Source: Parasedimentitalea marina (GTDB taxonomy: Bacteria; Pseudomonadota; Alphaproteobacteria; Rhodobacterales; Rhodobacteraceae). Taken from it: a stretch of DNA of 64,000 bases. Numbering within the stretch: position 1 is the stretch's first letter; the number at the start of each line of letters is the position of its first letter. The stretch is taken from the NCBI RefSeq assembly GCF_004006175.1, contig NZ_CP033219.1, positions 124,001-188,000 on the forward strand, in the 5' to 3' direction. A program made the position numbers and the translations under genes. Positions 51,528 to 60,244 of this stretch are shown piece by piece. A model generated the notes under the pieces. It ran no database searches, was not told where the DNA came from, and was given only the letters and a program-made list of their open reading frames with translations.

Positions 51528-51824
51528 TTATTCCTGGTGCTTCTTGTGGTGATGGATCACCTCGGTGATGATGAAGTTCAGGAAATTCTTGGCGAACTCG
51601 GGGTCAAGATCGGCGCGGGAGGCCAGATCTTCGAGACGGGCAATCTGGTTGGCTTCGCGGGCCGGGTCCGATGGCGGCAGGTCGTGTTCTGCCTTGAGTT
51701 TGCCAACGGCCTGGGTGTGCTTGAACCGCTCGCCCAGGGTATAGACGAGGATCGCATCCAGACGGTCGATGCTTTCGCGGTGACCTTTCAGGATGTCCGC
51801 TGCGCGTGTTACGTGGTCAGTCAA
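51528..51824 (-). CDS. chorismate mutase, AroQ class
   Basis: 98 residues, all helical. Turns chorismate to prephenate for Phe and Tyr synthesis. The core RESIDRLDAILVYTLGERFKHTQAVGKLKAEH (cited in part) holds the N-terminal Arg, the Lys of VGKLK and the Arg of ERF; the Glu and Gln positions are in REANQIARLEDL. Start TTG at 51824 follows AAGGATGGG and overlaps the GNAT stop; the longer frame is rejected as it would overlap the GNAT gene by 60 bases. Confidence 0.85.
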   Translation of the reverse strand: MTDHVTRAADILKGHRESIDRLDAILVYTLGERFKHTQAVGKLKAEHDLPPSDPAREANQIARLEDLASRADLDPEFAKNFLNFIITEVIHHHKKHQE

Positions 51825-52422
51825 TGGCCCATCCTTTTGGTTTGAACAGTGGGTCGGCGTAGTGGCTGATTTCCATTTCGATGCCATGTGCGATCTGGCT
51901 GTCTTTCAGCGCCGCGGGCGTTGGATGACGATAGACAGCATCATTGCCATCGATGGTCTTGGCGGATTTGTCTTTGGTGGCGCCAAGACGTTCTGCCAGA
52001 CGGATCGAGTCGAGGTTCTTGGGGTCAATATAGCTGACCGCGCCGTCCCAGCCCTGTTGAGCATAGTAATAGCTGCGCGCGGCATGGGTTGCCTCGAGCG
52101 CGTAACCGTGGCCAGCCGCGTCGGGCCAGATGATCCAGGCGATTTCCTTTTCCGGCCAGCCCGCGGGCATCCAGCCGCCAGCCATGCCATAGGTCTCGTC
52201 CGTGATCTTGTCGTGGATCATCCACATGCCAAAGCCATGGATCTGCCAGTGGCCGATCTCGGCGGCATAGAGCATCCAGGCTTCATAGGTGTTCAGCGGG
52301 CCGCCCATGAAACGGGCACGGTACGAGCTGAAGGTGGCCTTGAAGTTTGGGTAATCCGAGGCTTCGGGGCCGCGCAAAACAAGGCGGTTGGTTTCGATGG
52401 TGGGGATGTTCTGGAGGCTCAT
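51817..52422 (-). CDS. GNAT family N-acetyltransferase
   Basis: 201 residues of the RimJ/RimL type. IETNRLVLRGPEASDYPNFKA starts the fold and AGHGYALEATHAARSYYYAQQG is the acetyl-CoA loop (motif A), with IDPKNLDSIRLAERLGA as motif B. Overlaps both neighbours by a few bases in the ffh operon. It is similar in pattern to the next GNAT gene, so the two are likely duplicates. Confidence 0.88.
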   Translation of the reverse strand: MSLQNIPTIETNRLVLRGPEASDYPNFKATFSSYRARFMGGPLNTYEAWMLYAAEIGHWQIHGFGMWMIHDKITDETYGMAGGWMPAGWPEKEIAWIIWPDAAGHGYALEATHAARSYYYAQQGWDGAVSYIDPKNLDSIRLAERLGATKDKSAKTIDGNDAVYRHPTPAALKDSQIAHGIEMEISHYADPLFKPKGWAID

Positions 52423-52958
52423 GCGTAGGCCTCCATTCCGCCAGCGGCCAGATCCTGCGGCGAGGGGTGACGCCAGATTTCCAGCGTTCCATGGCGTTCG
52501 TGGTCGAACATGCCATCAAAGGTGGCGCCCATGCGTTTGGCAACACCGCGCGAGCCGTCATTGGCGGGGGCAACAAGGCTGATCGTCGTGGTCCAGCCAA
52601 GGGTCTCATAGGCATATTCACGGGCCGCCAAGGCGGCCTCGGTTGCATAGCCTTTGCCCTCAAACCCGTTCATCAGGTCCCAGCCCAGTTCGGGCTCGGG
52701 CCAACCTTTGGGGAACCAGAGGCCGATGATGCCGGCCAGTTTGCCAGTCTCGGTTTCTTCAACAGCCCAGCGGCCATAGCCGCGCAGGGGCCAGTGGCCC
52801 AGCTCGGTTGCCAGCATGCGCCAGCTTTGCTCTTCAGTGGCAGGACCGCCCACAAATTTCGACCGCTCAGACGCAAAGAAGGCGGCGAAGTCGGGAAAAT
52901 CACCGGCTTCGGGCGCGCGCAGCGTCAGGCGTGGGGTCGAAAGTGTGGGGATCAGCAT
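52419..52958 (-). CDS. GNAT family N-acetyltransferase
   Basis: 179 residues. LSTPRLTLRAPEAGDFPDFAA, KGYATEAALAAREYAYETLGW and APANDGSRGVAKRMGATFDG are the RimJ/RimL-type motifs. ATGA overlap with the downstream GNAT, one-base TGATG overlap with the NIPSNAP gene upstream. Substrate unknown. Confidence 0.88.
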   Translation of the reverse strand: MLIPTLSTPRLTLRAPEAGDFPDFAAFFASERSKFVGGPATEEQSWRMLATELGHWPLRGYGRWAVEETETGKLAGIIGLWFPKGWPEPELGWDLMNGFEGKGYATEAALAAREYAYETLGWTTTISLVAPANDGSRGVAKRMGATFDGMFDHERHGTLEIWRHPSPQDLAAGGMEAYA

Positions 52959-53296
52959 CAGGCGAACCCCTCAAGCGTTTCAATCGGGGCGGCATCAAGT
53001 ACCGGGCGGGTGAAACTGCGGTCATAGCGGCGGATGCAGTTTGTAGCTTTCGCAAAGGCAAAGGCCTTTTGGCACTCGGCATCTTCCATCGAGGCGATGC
53101 GATAAGCCTCATAGGCTGTCAGCGACGGGAATGAGAAATTGGCATAGGCAATATCATTGGCGCCCTCATGGGGCAGCCAATAGCCGTGGTGAGTGCCGCC
53201 CATGCGGTTGACCAACCCAATCCATACCCGGCTGTACGCCTCAAAGGCGTCGACCTGGTTGGGGTCAATTTCATATCGCAGGGTGCAGGTGATCAT
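52958..53296 (-). CDS. NIPSNAP family protein
   Basis: 112 residues of the dimeric alpha-beta barrel NIPSNAP fold: MITCTLRYEIDPNQVDAFEAYSRVWIGLVNRMGGTHHGYWLPHEG (cited in part) and FSFPSLTAYEAYRIASMED. Function unknown. It overlaps ffh by ATGA and so is translated with it. Confidence 0.85.
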   Translation of the reverse strand: MITCTLRYEIDPNQVDAFEAYSRVWIGLVNRMGGTHHGYWLPHEGANDIAYANFSFPSLTAYEAYRIASMEDAECQKAFAFAKATNCIRRYDRSFTRPVLDAAPIETLEGFA

Positions 53297-54792
53297 TTCT
53301 TTTTACCAAATCCAGACAGGCCGGGGGGCAGGCCCATGCCGCCACCCAGACCGGGCAGCTTGCCGCCCATCTGTTTGGCTGCTGCTTCCAATGCGGCTTG
53401 ATCCATGCCGCCCATGTCGCCAGCGCCGGGCATGCCGCCGCCTTTGCCCATCATGCCCTTCATGGCTTGCTTGAGCATGCCACCTTTGCCCATTTTGCCC
53501 ATCTTCTTCATCATGTCGCCCATCTGGCGGTGCATTTTCAGAAGCTTGTTCAGATCGGCAACTTCCATGCCAGCGCCGCGCGCAATCCGCTTTTTGCGGT
53601 TGGCCTGCAGCAGCTTGGGGTTGGCGCGTTCTTTCTTGGTCATCGACTGGATCAGCGCGATCTGGCGTTTCAGGACTTTGTCGTCAAAACCCGCCTCTTC
53701 GACCTGCTTGGCCATTTTGCCCATGCCGGGCATCATCGACATCATGCCTTCCATGCCGCCCATCTGCTGCATCTGTTCCAGCTGGGTGCGCAGGTCGTTC
53801 ATGTTGAACTGACCCTTCATCATGCGCTTCATCATGCGCTCGGCCTGTTCGGCCTCGATGGTTTCCTGGGCCTTTTCAACCAGCGCGACAATGTCACCCA
53901 TGCCGAGGATACGGCCGGCGATGCGCTCGGGTTCAAAGGTTTCCAGCGCGTCCATCTTTTCGCCAAGACCGACAAAGCGGATTGGCTTGCCGGTGACAGC
54001 GCGCATCGACAGAGCGGCACCGCCGCGTCCGTCGCCGTCCATCCGGGTCAGGACCACGCCAGAGACGCCGATCTTGTCATCAAATTCCTGCGCGACCTCG
54101 ATCGCGACCTGACCGGTCAGCCCATCGACCACCAGCAGCGTCTCGCGCGGGGTGACGACGTTGCGAACGTCCTCGACCTCTTGCATCAGTGTCTCGTCGA
54201 TGTGCAACCGGCCCGCAGTATCCAGCATGTAGACGTCATAGCCGCCCAAGCTGGCCTGCTGTTTGGCACGTTTGGCAATGTCGACAGGTTTCTGACCTGC
54301 AACAATGGGCAGGGTGTCGACACCCAGTTGCCGACCCAGAACCGCCAGCTGTTCCATCGCGGCCGGGCGATAGACATCAAGCGAGGCCATCAGGACCCGC
54401 TTGCCGTCCCGCTCTTTCAGGCGCTTGGCCAGCTTACCGGTGGTGGTGGTCTTACCCGAGCCCTGCAGACCCACCATCAGGATGGGGGCAGGCGGGTTGT
54501 CGATTTTCAGCTGGCCGGGATCGCCGTCGCCTTGCAGGGTCGAGATCAGCGCGTCGTGCACAATCTTGACGACCTGCTGGCCTGGCGTCACCGATTTGGT
54601 CACGGCCTGACCAGTGGCCTGATCCTGCACCTTCTTGATGAACTCACGCGCGACCGGCAGCGAGACGTCGGCCTCGAGCAGGGCAACGCGGACTTCGCGC
54701 AGGGCGGTCTTGACGTCTTCTTCGTTCAGGGCGCCTTGCTTAGTCAGGCGGTCGAATACACCGGATAGGCGTTCGGATAGATTTTCAAACAT
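53293..54792 (-). CDS. ffh: signal recognition particle protein
   Basis: 499 residues. SRP54/Ffh targets membrane proteins to the translocon. N domain MFENLSERLSGVFDRLTKQG; G domain with GLQGSGKTTTTGKLA, DVYRPAAMEQL, DTAGRLHID, TRMDGDGRGGAAL and FVGLGEKMDALE; methionine-rich M domain with MMKRMMKGQFNMNDLR and a long MGKGGGMPGAGDMGGM tail. Start at 54792, the usual MFENL. First gene of the ffh-NIPSNAP-GNAT-GNAT-chorismate mutase operon. Confidence 0.97.
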   Translation of the reverse strand: MFENLSERLSGVFDRLTKQGALNEEDVKTALREVRVALLEADVSLPVAREFIKKVQDQATGQAVTKSVTPGQQVVKIVHDALISTLQGDGDPGQLKIDNPPAPILMVGLQGSGKTTTTGKLAKRLKERDGKRVLMASLDVYRPAAMEQLAVLGRQLGVDTLPIVAGQKPVDIAKRAKQQASLGGYDVYMLDTAGRLHIDETLMQEVEDVRNVVTPRETLLVVDGLTGQVAIEVAQEFDDKIGVSGVVLTRMDGDGRGGAALSMRAVTGKPIRFVGLGEKMDALETFEPERIAGRILGMGDIVALVEKAQETIEAEQAERMMKRMMKGQFNMNDLRTQLEQMQQMGGMEGMMSMMPGMGKMAKQVEEAGFDDKVLKRQIALIQSMTKKERANPKLLQANRKKRIARGAGMEVADLNKLLKMHRQMGDMMKKMGKMGKGGMLKQAMKGMMGKGGGMPGAGDMGGMDQAALEAAAKQMGGKLPGLGGGMGLPPGLSGFGKKK

Positions 54793-54833
54793 GCCTATCG
54801 GGCTCCTTTGCCGTTTCAGTCTTGGCACCCCTA

Positions 54834-54861
54834 TAGATAGGGGCAAATATTCCATACACAA
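54834..54861 (-). promoter_or_regulatory. candidate ffh promoter
   Basis: On the reverse strand TTGTGT (54856-54861) and TATCTA (54834-54839) with 16 bases between, 42 bases upstream of the ffh start. Fits the sigma-70 pattern moderately. Confidence 0.4.
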
Positions 54862-54916
54862 TTGCCCCCACGGGCGTAACACGCTGGTGGAGGTCGATCC
54901 CTGGTACTAGCAAGGA

Positions 54917-54939
54917 CCGGAAGATTCTGGTTCTTCCGG
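54917..54939. other. strong hairpin upstream of ffh
   Basis: Perfect 8-bp stem CCGGAAGA (54917-54924) and TCTTCCGG (54932-54939). Checked as a possible SRP RNA and rejected; may end the transcript of the membrane protein gene at 54955. Confidence 0.5.
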
Positions 54940-54954
54940 ATGTTGGGAGTGGCG

Positions 54955-55455
54955 TTACGCGGGATCGCGGGCAGAGTCAAGCGGGGCGGCCTGTAGCCAT
55001 TTGTTTACGGCGTTGACCAGCCGGGCCGGGCCACGGGTGTTGGTATAGCTGGTGACCATGGGATGCAAAGTGCCGCCGATATCCAGCGAGGGGCGGTACA
55101 TGGTGCTGGCATTGCCGTTGTTCATGGATGAGACCGTGGTTTCCAGCACCGCCTTGTTCAACTGTGACAGGGGGTGGGTGTCTTCGCTATAGGCATAAAG
55201 CGATTGCTTGCGGATGGTGATCAGATTGCTGGAGCAGTCAAATATCACCTGCACCCGGCGCACAAAGGCAACAAAGCAGGCCGCCCCGATGCCGCCGCCA
55301 AACAGGGCAAAGGGAATGCCAAACTTAGGCTCTTCGATGGCGGTCAATAGTCCAGCGCCGACAAAGGCCAGAATGAACAGGATCAAGGCAATGCCAATCA
55401 GCCAGGGCTTGTTGGCTACGATCAGCTGCTGAGGTGTGTTGCGGATGATTTTCAT
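54955..55455 (-). CDS. membrane protein of unknown function
   Basis: 166 residues. Two hydrophobic segments (WLIGIALILFILAFVGAGLL and IPFALFGGGIGAACFVAFV) then a soluble C-terminal part with beta strands and RGPARLVNAVNKWLQ. I recognise no family. Isolated gene, opposite in direction to its right-hand neighbours. Confidence 0.7.
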   Translation of the reverse strand: MKIIRNTPQQLIVANKPWLIGIALILFILAFVGAGLLTAIEEPKFGIPFALFGGGIGAACFVAFVRRVQVIFDCSSNLITIRKQSLYAYSEDTHPLSQLNKAVLETTVSSMNNGNASTMYRPSLDIGGTLHPMVTSYTNTRGPARLVNAVNKWLQAAPLDSARDPA

Positions 55456-55550
55456 GATGTGGGGGAGGGTAGTTGGTTCTTTGATGATTGCATACTGCCC
55501 ATTGCCTGCGATTAATCGATGGAATGTTTGGGCTCAGACCTACGTCGTGG

Positions 55551-55853
55551 TCACCGGTATGTGAGCGGTAAAAGCAACTTGGACGTTGAGCATGTGGATG
55601 GGAAGCTAACGTCTTCATTTGGCCCATCTGACCAAGCCAAGTGCACAACGTAAGCCTCGAGGGTTTCCTTCGGATCAACTACGAGGATATCGTCAGATGC
55701 ACCATCTCTCGCAATTACGTTCAGTCTTTCAACAGCTTCGTATAGTTGGTGTGCATCCCCTAGCTCCCTTCGCAACTGCTCTCCAAGCAGCGTACGTTGG
55801 TTGCCTCGGACCAATTCCCAACTCTGCCAATCTATCTCGTCACATTCTCGCAT
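55551..55853 (-). CDS. hypothetical protein
   Basis: 100 residues if started at MRECDEIDWQ (55853); a further start at 55916 is possible. Acidic, with LGEQLRRELGDAHQLYEAVERLNVI as an amphipathic helix and DDILVVDPKETLEAYVVHLAW as a strand-helix-strand part. No motif known and the surrounding sequence is less GC-rich than the rest. It could be a real small accessory gene or a chance frame. Confidence 0.45.
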   Translation of the reverse strand: MRECDEIDWQSWELVRGNQRTLLGEQLRRELGDAHQLYEAVERLNVIARDGASDDILVVDPKETLEAYVVHLAWSDGPNEDVSFPSTCSTSKLLLPLTYR

Positions 55854-56345
55854 GTGAGTATTCTGGCATTTTGGTAGGTATTCGGCAACGGCAGCAAAGT
55901 CCCGCACTGCTGGCATTCACTGCTAGGTTGGAAATCGCCAAATTGGGTCGTGGCTTTGCAGGTTTCATAACTCGCGGAACAAGGCCGTAGGCCGCCGCGC
56001 GATCGCCTGCCCGTACTTGCGGGCTGGCGATTTGGTGTGTGTTGCGCCTCCGATTGATGTTGTAAGGACTTGGCCGACATAAAGTGGCCTGCAAGATTTT
56101 CGGATCGCCAACCCACGGGCAGGCAATCACGCGGCTTAGTGACCAGTCGGGAATTGGCTCTTGACGGAATCGGGGCCTTGGCAAACACTCAAATTTGTAT
56201 CCGTGGGAACTACGTGCTCGAACGGGGGTGCGTTCAGGCTATCTTGCGGGTTGAGGCAGAGCTCATATTCAGACAGTCAACGCGGCTGAGACATCCGCGC
56301 TTCCCTTTCGTGCAGCCTATTTGGACGCCGAGGAAGGATGAGAGT
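55854..56345. other. AT-richer stretch upstream of the EF-G-like gene
   Basis: No convincing gene. Frames on the reverse strand are open but lack a ribosome site. A strong hairpin ATCGCC(T)GCCCG / CGGGC(T)GGCGAT (56002-56031) with a TACTTG loop stands near the middle. The end should contain the EF-G-like promoter. Confidence 0.5.
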
Positions 56346-58268
56346 ATGAGAGTCTTTACGATTTTGGGGCCGTCGCAGTCGGGAAAGTCGACGCTTGCGA
56401 CAGCTTTGGCCGCGCTGGAGGGCAGGGCCGGCAAGCGTCAGGACGTGGCGCAGGTGGCGGCGTTGCAGCCGTTCCAATTCATGAGCGAGGACTGGGCCGC
56501 AATTGATATTGCCGGCGGGCCAGAGAATTTGGCGCAGGCGGGCCCCGCCCTGGCGGCCAGTGATGCGGCGGTGCTGGTGGTGCCGGCGGATGCCGAGGCG
56601 GCGGTGCTCAGCGCACCTTATATTAGACTGATTGAAGAGGCGGGAATTCCCGCCTTTCTTTTTGTCAATCGGATGGATGTTGCCCCCCACCGCGTAGCGC
56701 GGATCGTCGAATCCCTGCAAACCTATTGCCGTCATAATCTGGTGCTGCGGCAGGTGCCGATGCGCCAGGCGGGTGAAGTGATTGGCGCGGTTGATCTGAT
56801 TTCAGAACGGGCGTGGAAATACAACGAGGGTCGGCCCTCGGCGCTGGTCAAACTGCCGGGCGATATGTTGGGTCGCGAGCAAGAGGCGCGCGGCGAGATG
56901 TTGGAGGCGCTGGCGGATTTTGATGATCACCTGATGGAAGAGCTGATCGAGGATCACAAGATCCTGACCGATGAAGTTTACGATGTGGCCACCAAGGTAT
57001 TGCAGCACAATGATCTGGTGCCGGTGTTGCTGGGATCGGCCAGCCACTGCAATGGCGTTCAGCGGCTGATGAAATCCCTGCGCCACGAGGTGCCCGAGGT
57101 TGGGGCGACGCTGGAGCGGCTGTCGCGTGGCGCAAAAACCGGCAGCGAAGTGGTCGCGGTGGGCTGTCTGGCGGATCTGGTCAAGCATCTGGGCAAGACA
57201 ATAACGGTGCGGGCGATGGACGGTGTCATGGGCAACGGGGTCTCGGTTGCAGGTGCGACGCTGGGATCGCTGACCGGGCTGGCGGCGGGGTCGAACGGTG
57301 GCGGCTTGGCTATGGGCGATCTGGGGCAGGCGGTGAAGTCTGACCATCTGAACATGGGCTATGCCTATATGCGCGACGGCAGTGCTGCGCTGCCGCTTTG
57401 GGCGCAACCGCATCCCTCGACCTTTCGGCGGGTGGTGACGCCGGTGCGGGATCGGGATGATGCCCGGCTGTCGGTGGCGCTGGAAAAGATGCGCGAGATT
57501 GACCCGGCGCTGGTGGTCGAACATCACGCGCAGACCGGTCATGCGGTGTTGAATGCACAGGGCCCGCTGCATATGCGACGTATGCTAGGGGTGCTGAAGC
57601 AGGGGTTTGGCATCGATGTCGAGGAGGCGAAAGTGCCGCCAGCCCTGCGTGAAACGATCACCCGGTCGGTTGAGATCCAGCATCGCCACCGCAAACAATC
57701 CGGCGGCTCCGGCCAGTTTGCGGATATCAAGATAGAGCTGCGCCCGGAACCGCGCGGTTCCGGGTTTCACTTTGAAGAACACATCAAAGGTGGCGCGGTG
57801 CCCAAGAACTATATCCCCTCGGTCGAGGCGGGGGCGCGGGATGCGCTGCGCGAGGGGCTGAATGGGCATCCGGTCGATGATCTGTGTGTGATCCTGAAGG
57901 ACGGCAAGCATCACTCGGTCGACAGTTCGGATTTTGCCTTTCGCACCGCCGGCAAGAATGCCGTACGCGAAGCGCTGCGCGAGGCCGGGCCGGTGTTGTT
58001 GCAACCGATCATGCGGGTGCATATCCATGTACCATCAATCTTTACCGGCGGGTTGGTGCCGGTGGTCAGCGGCATGAAGGGGCAGATTCTGGGGTTTGAA
58101 AACAACCCCGAAGCGGCGGGCTGGGATGTGTTTGAAACCCTGCTGCCAATGGCGGTTCAGGATGAGCTGTGCAGCTCGCTGGCCAGTGTGTCGCGCGGGA
58201 CGGGGTGGTTCAGTACGGATTTCGACCACTACCAAGAGGCCAAGCGCGCGGATTTCGCGGACGCGTAG
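56346..58268 (+). CDS. elongation factor G-like protein with reduced G domain
   Basis: 640 residues against about 700 for EF-G. The G domain has GPSQSGKST (G1, about 8-16), AIDIAGGPEN in place of the DTPGH region and VNRMD (G4). The catalytic His after DxxG is Gly, and the long switch I region with the usual ERGITI is missing, since only about 45 residues separate G1 from G3. Domains III-V are normal: QSGGSGQFADIKIELRP, SGFHFEEHIKGGAVPKNYIP, HVPSIFTGGLVPVVSGMKGQILG. I infer a ribosome-associated factor that no longer hydrolyses GTP efficiently. Start at 56346 gives MRVFTILGPSQSG. Confidence 0.88.
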   Translation: MRVFTILGPSQSGKSTLATALAALEGRAGKRQDVAQVAALQPFQFMSEDWAAIDIAGGPENLAQAGPALAASDAAVLVVPADAEAAVLSAPYIRLIEEAGIPAFLFVNRMDVAPHRVARIVESLQTYCRHNLVLRQVPMRQAGEVIGAVDLISERAWKYNEGRPSALVKLPGDMLGREQEARGEMLEALADFDDHLMEELIEDHKILTDEVYDVATKVLQHNDLVPVLLGSASHCNGVQRLMKSLRHEVPEVGATLERLSRGAKTGSEVVAVGCLADLVKHLGKTITVRAMDGVMGNGVSVAGATLGSLTGLAAGSNGGGLAMGDLGQAVKSDHLNMGYAYMRDGSAALPLWAQPHPSTFRRVVTPVRDRDDARLSVALEKMREIDPALVVEHHAQTGHAVLNAQGPLHMRRMLGVLKQGFGIDVEEAKVPPALRETITRSVEIQHRHRKQSGGSGQFADIKIELRPEPRGSGFHFEEHIKGGAVPKNYIPSVEAGARDALREGLNGHPVDDLCVILKDGKHHSVDSSDFAFRTAGKNAVREALREAGPVLLQPIMRVHIHVPSIFTGGLVPVVSGMKGQILGFENNPEAAGWDVFETLLPMAVQDELCSSLASVSRGTGWFSTDFDHYQEAKRADFADA

Positions 58269-58290
58269 GGCCACAAGACACAGGAACAAA

Positions 58291-58318
58291 GGTGCCCGGT
58301 CCATAATGGTCGGGCACC
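58291..58318 (+). terminator. hairpin after the EF-G-like gene
   Basis: GGTGCCCG (58291-58298) and CGGGCACC (58311-58318), with CCAT/ATGG nested inside. Strong stem without a T tract. Confidence 0.5.
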
Positions 58319-58399
58319 GATCCATTCTGCCTCTTGCATTTGTCCGGAATTCCGCGTGATCTGCGCCGAAGCAACACCCTCACGACGGACGGGCCTGAT

Positions 58400-58927
58400 A
58401 TGGATAACGCACCTTTAGATCTGGACAGTATGCCGGTGTCCTCGGACGCGCTGCTGGCGCAGTTGGACGATTGGGGGCTGGGTTACATCCTACATGAACA
58501 CCCTCCGCTGCATTCAGTTGGCGAGGCCAAGGAGGTTGAAGCGGCGATGGTGGTGCCGGGTGAAAACGCGCTGCGGGTCAAGAACCTTTACTTGCGCGAC
58601 AAGAAAAAGCGCAATTATCTGGTGACGCTGGAGCAGGACCGCAAGATTGATCTGAAAGAGTTGGGCGCGGAACTGGGTGTGGGCAAGCTGTCGTTTGGCT
58701 CGGCGGATCGGCTGATGCAGCATTTGGGTCTGTTTCCCGGCGCTGTAACGCCCTTGTCGATGATCACCGGCGTGCAGAACGAGGTGCAGTTCTTTATGGA
58801 CAGTGCTGCGCAGCAGGCGGATGTGGTCTATATGCATCCGCTGGTGAACACCCGCACCGTCGGGATGCCGCGCGCGGACCTGCTGGCGTTCTTTGAACGC
58901 ATCGGCTGCGCGGTCACCTGGATCTGA
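58400..58927 (+). CDS. prolyl-tRNA editing protein (ProX/YbaK family)
   Basis: 175 residues. Frees mischarged Ala or Cys from tRNA-Pro. The YbaK fold shows YILHEHPPLHSVGEAKEV, LRVKNLYLRDKKKRNYLVTLE with the substrate-binding KN pair, KLSFGSADRLMQHLGLFPGAVTPLS and HPLVNTRTVGMPRADLLAFF. Start at 58400. It matches the free-standing ProX deacylase of Agrobacterium and Clostridium type. Confidence 0.88.
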   Translation: MDNAPLDLDSMPVSSDALLAQLDDWGLGYILHEHPPLHSVGEAKEVEAAMVVPGENALRVKNLYLRDKKKRNYLVTLEQDRKIDLKELGAELGVGKLSFGSADRLMQHLGLFPGAVTPLSMITGVQNEVQFFMDSAAQQADVVYMHPLVNTRTVGMPRADLLAFFERIGCAVTWI

Positions 58928-59420
58928 CAGCGCGCAGATCCGTGACCCGTCCGGGCGAGTGGCAATGGACGTGATTTGGGCAACACGGTTAAGACTAGAA
59001 ATGTCACGCCTGGCGGTACGTCGGGCAGCGCCTGACCTTCCCCACGGGAAGGCGCTTTCGCACCTCCCTAAGGTCAGGTGCCGCCCTTGGATCTAACTTT
59101 CCAGCGTTTTCAACTGAGTTGGCAGACACTTCTGCCCAGCAGGAGTGACCAACCAAGCGGGGGCTACGTCGGTTGCTGTCTGTTTGTGATATTGTCTGGT
59201 CGTAAATCGTAGCAGCAAAGTTAAGAATGGCGACGTCGCCAAGGCGGAAGCGGACGGGAGATCAGTCCCGTGTGCTAAACGTTGTCTCTGCATGTCCCGT
59301 GATATGGGACCCTGTTCCAAATGCCGGGAATGTCAGGCCCGGCGGTCATCGCGATTGGGGCAATATGTTGTGTATAGGGTAAAGCCCGGTGAACTGAGCG
59401 TTCGCCCCATGTGCAACGGG
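58928..59420. other. gene-free stretch with a structured inverted repeat
   Basis: About 490 bases without a reliable gene. Its main feature is the imperfect 17-bp inverted repeat listed separately. Two smaller stems follow (CGGGA/TCCCG and GTCCC/GGGAC near 59250-59310). No tRNA or known small RNA seen. Confidence 0.5.
59023..59086 (-). ncRNA. possible structured RNA
   Basis: Left arm GGGCAGCGCCTGACCTT (59023-59039) and right arm AAGGTCAGGTGCCGCCC (59070-59086) pair with one mismatch and one wobble. Inside on the reverse strand GGGAGGTGC and GCGCCTTCCC pair around a GAAA tetraloop. The GNRA loop favours the reverse strand. It is too organised to be chance but has no T tract and no known family. 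Confidence 0.4.
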
Positions 59421-60173
59421 TTAGCTGGTTTGTTCCTCGGTCAGGGCCAGATCCAGCGCGGCAGCGACATGGGCGGCTGATGGATTGACGAACAAAAAGC
59501 CCTCGGTCTGGAAACTGACGTCGTCCAGATGGTCGGGAAAGGCCAGCGGCAGTTCGGTGCAGGCCAGCAGGATGGCGGTGCCGGGTGTGGCGTGGCGCTT
59601 GCAGAAGGCCAGCAACCGGGTGCGGGCGCGGTCAGATCCACCTGAATAGAAATCCTCGTCGATCATGGATTGCATCTCGGCGATTTCGGTATCGGGGAGC
59701 TGGTCGTTGGCGGTAATATCGTGGGCGGCCAAGGCCTCGGCGTAGTTGCTGGCCTGCATGGTGACGGCGGTGCCCAGGACCAGCGCGGTGGTGGCGCCAG
59801 TGGCGGCGGTGGCCTTGGCGGCCTCGTCCAGGATGCTGATGATCGGCATGCTGACACCCTGTCGGATGGCATGCAGGCGGGCATGGGGCGTGTTGCTGGC
59901 CATCAGGGCAAAATCGCAACCCGCGGATTCCAGCGTCAGCATGGCGCGGCGAAATACGGCGTCAAACGCGGCCCAGCTGGCCTCGTCTCCGGCGGTGCCG
60001 CGCAGGCTGCGGGTGTGGGACTGGGTGACGGATTCGATTGTCATCGGGGGAACGGGCAGCGGAGAGAACGCGCCTCGGGCGGCAAAAAAAGCACCCGAGC
60101 CTTTGGCGATGGCGCGGTAATAATCAACGGTAGAGGCCCAGCCGACCCCGCCAAGAATGCCAATCTTCTTCAT
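59421..60173 (-). CDS. aspartate/glutamate racemase family protein
   Basis: 250 residues. KKIGILGGVGWASTVDYYRAIA starts the fold; the first active-site region reads LMASNTPHARL with no Cys, the second LLACTELPLAFP has Cys. In the L/D racemases of this family one or both positions are Cys; with only the second kept, activity may be one-sided like E. coli YgeA. Start at 60173 has AGGAG seven bases ahead; two further in-frame starts upstream do not. Confidence 0.82.
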   Translation of the reverse strand: MKKIGILGGVGWASTVDYYRAIAKGSGAFFAARGAFSPLPVPPMTIESVTQSHTRSLRGTAGDEASWAAFDAVFRRAMLTLESAGCDFALMASNTPHARLHAIRQGVSMPIISILDEAAKATAATGATTALVLGTAVTMQASNYAEALAAHDITANDQLPDTEIAEMQSMIDEDFYSGGSDRARTRLLAFCKRHATPGTAILLACTELPLAFPDHLDDVSFQTEGFLFVNPSAAHVAAALDLALTEEQTS

Positions 60174-60244
60174 CGTCATACTCCTGCCTGCTGCGATAAT
60201 CCCATATAGGTGGGGCATCGGTGTGTCAGGTGCAAGCAGGGTTA

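Noticed and set aside
54840..54960. Possible SRP RNA gene next to ffh
   Set aside because: There is a strong hairpin, but the conserved apical sequence GGTCAGG...CCGGAAGG...AGCAGCC is absent, and the longer pairing is poor.
55832..56188. Reverse-strand frames of over 110 residues near the EF-G-like gene
   Set aside because: Two frames overlap each other and neither has a ribosome site or plausible protein composition.
59023..59086. The rod-like repeat as SRP RNA
   Set aside because: It has a GAAA loop and a fitting shape but lacks the conserved internal loops of SRP domain IV.
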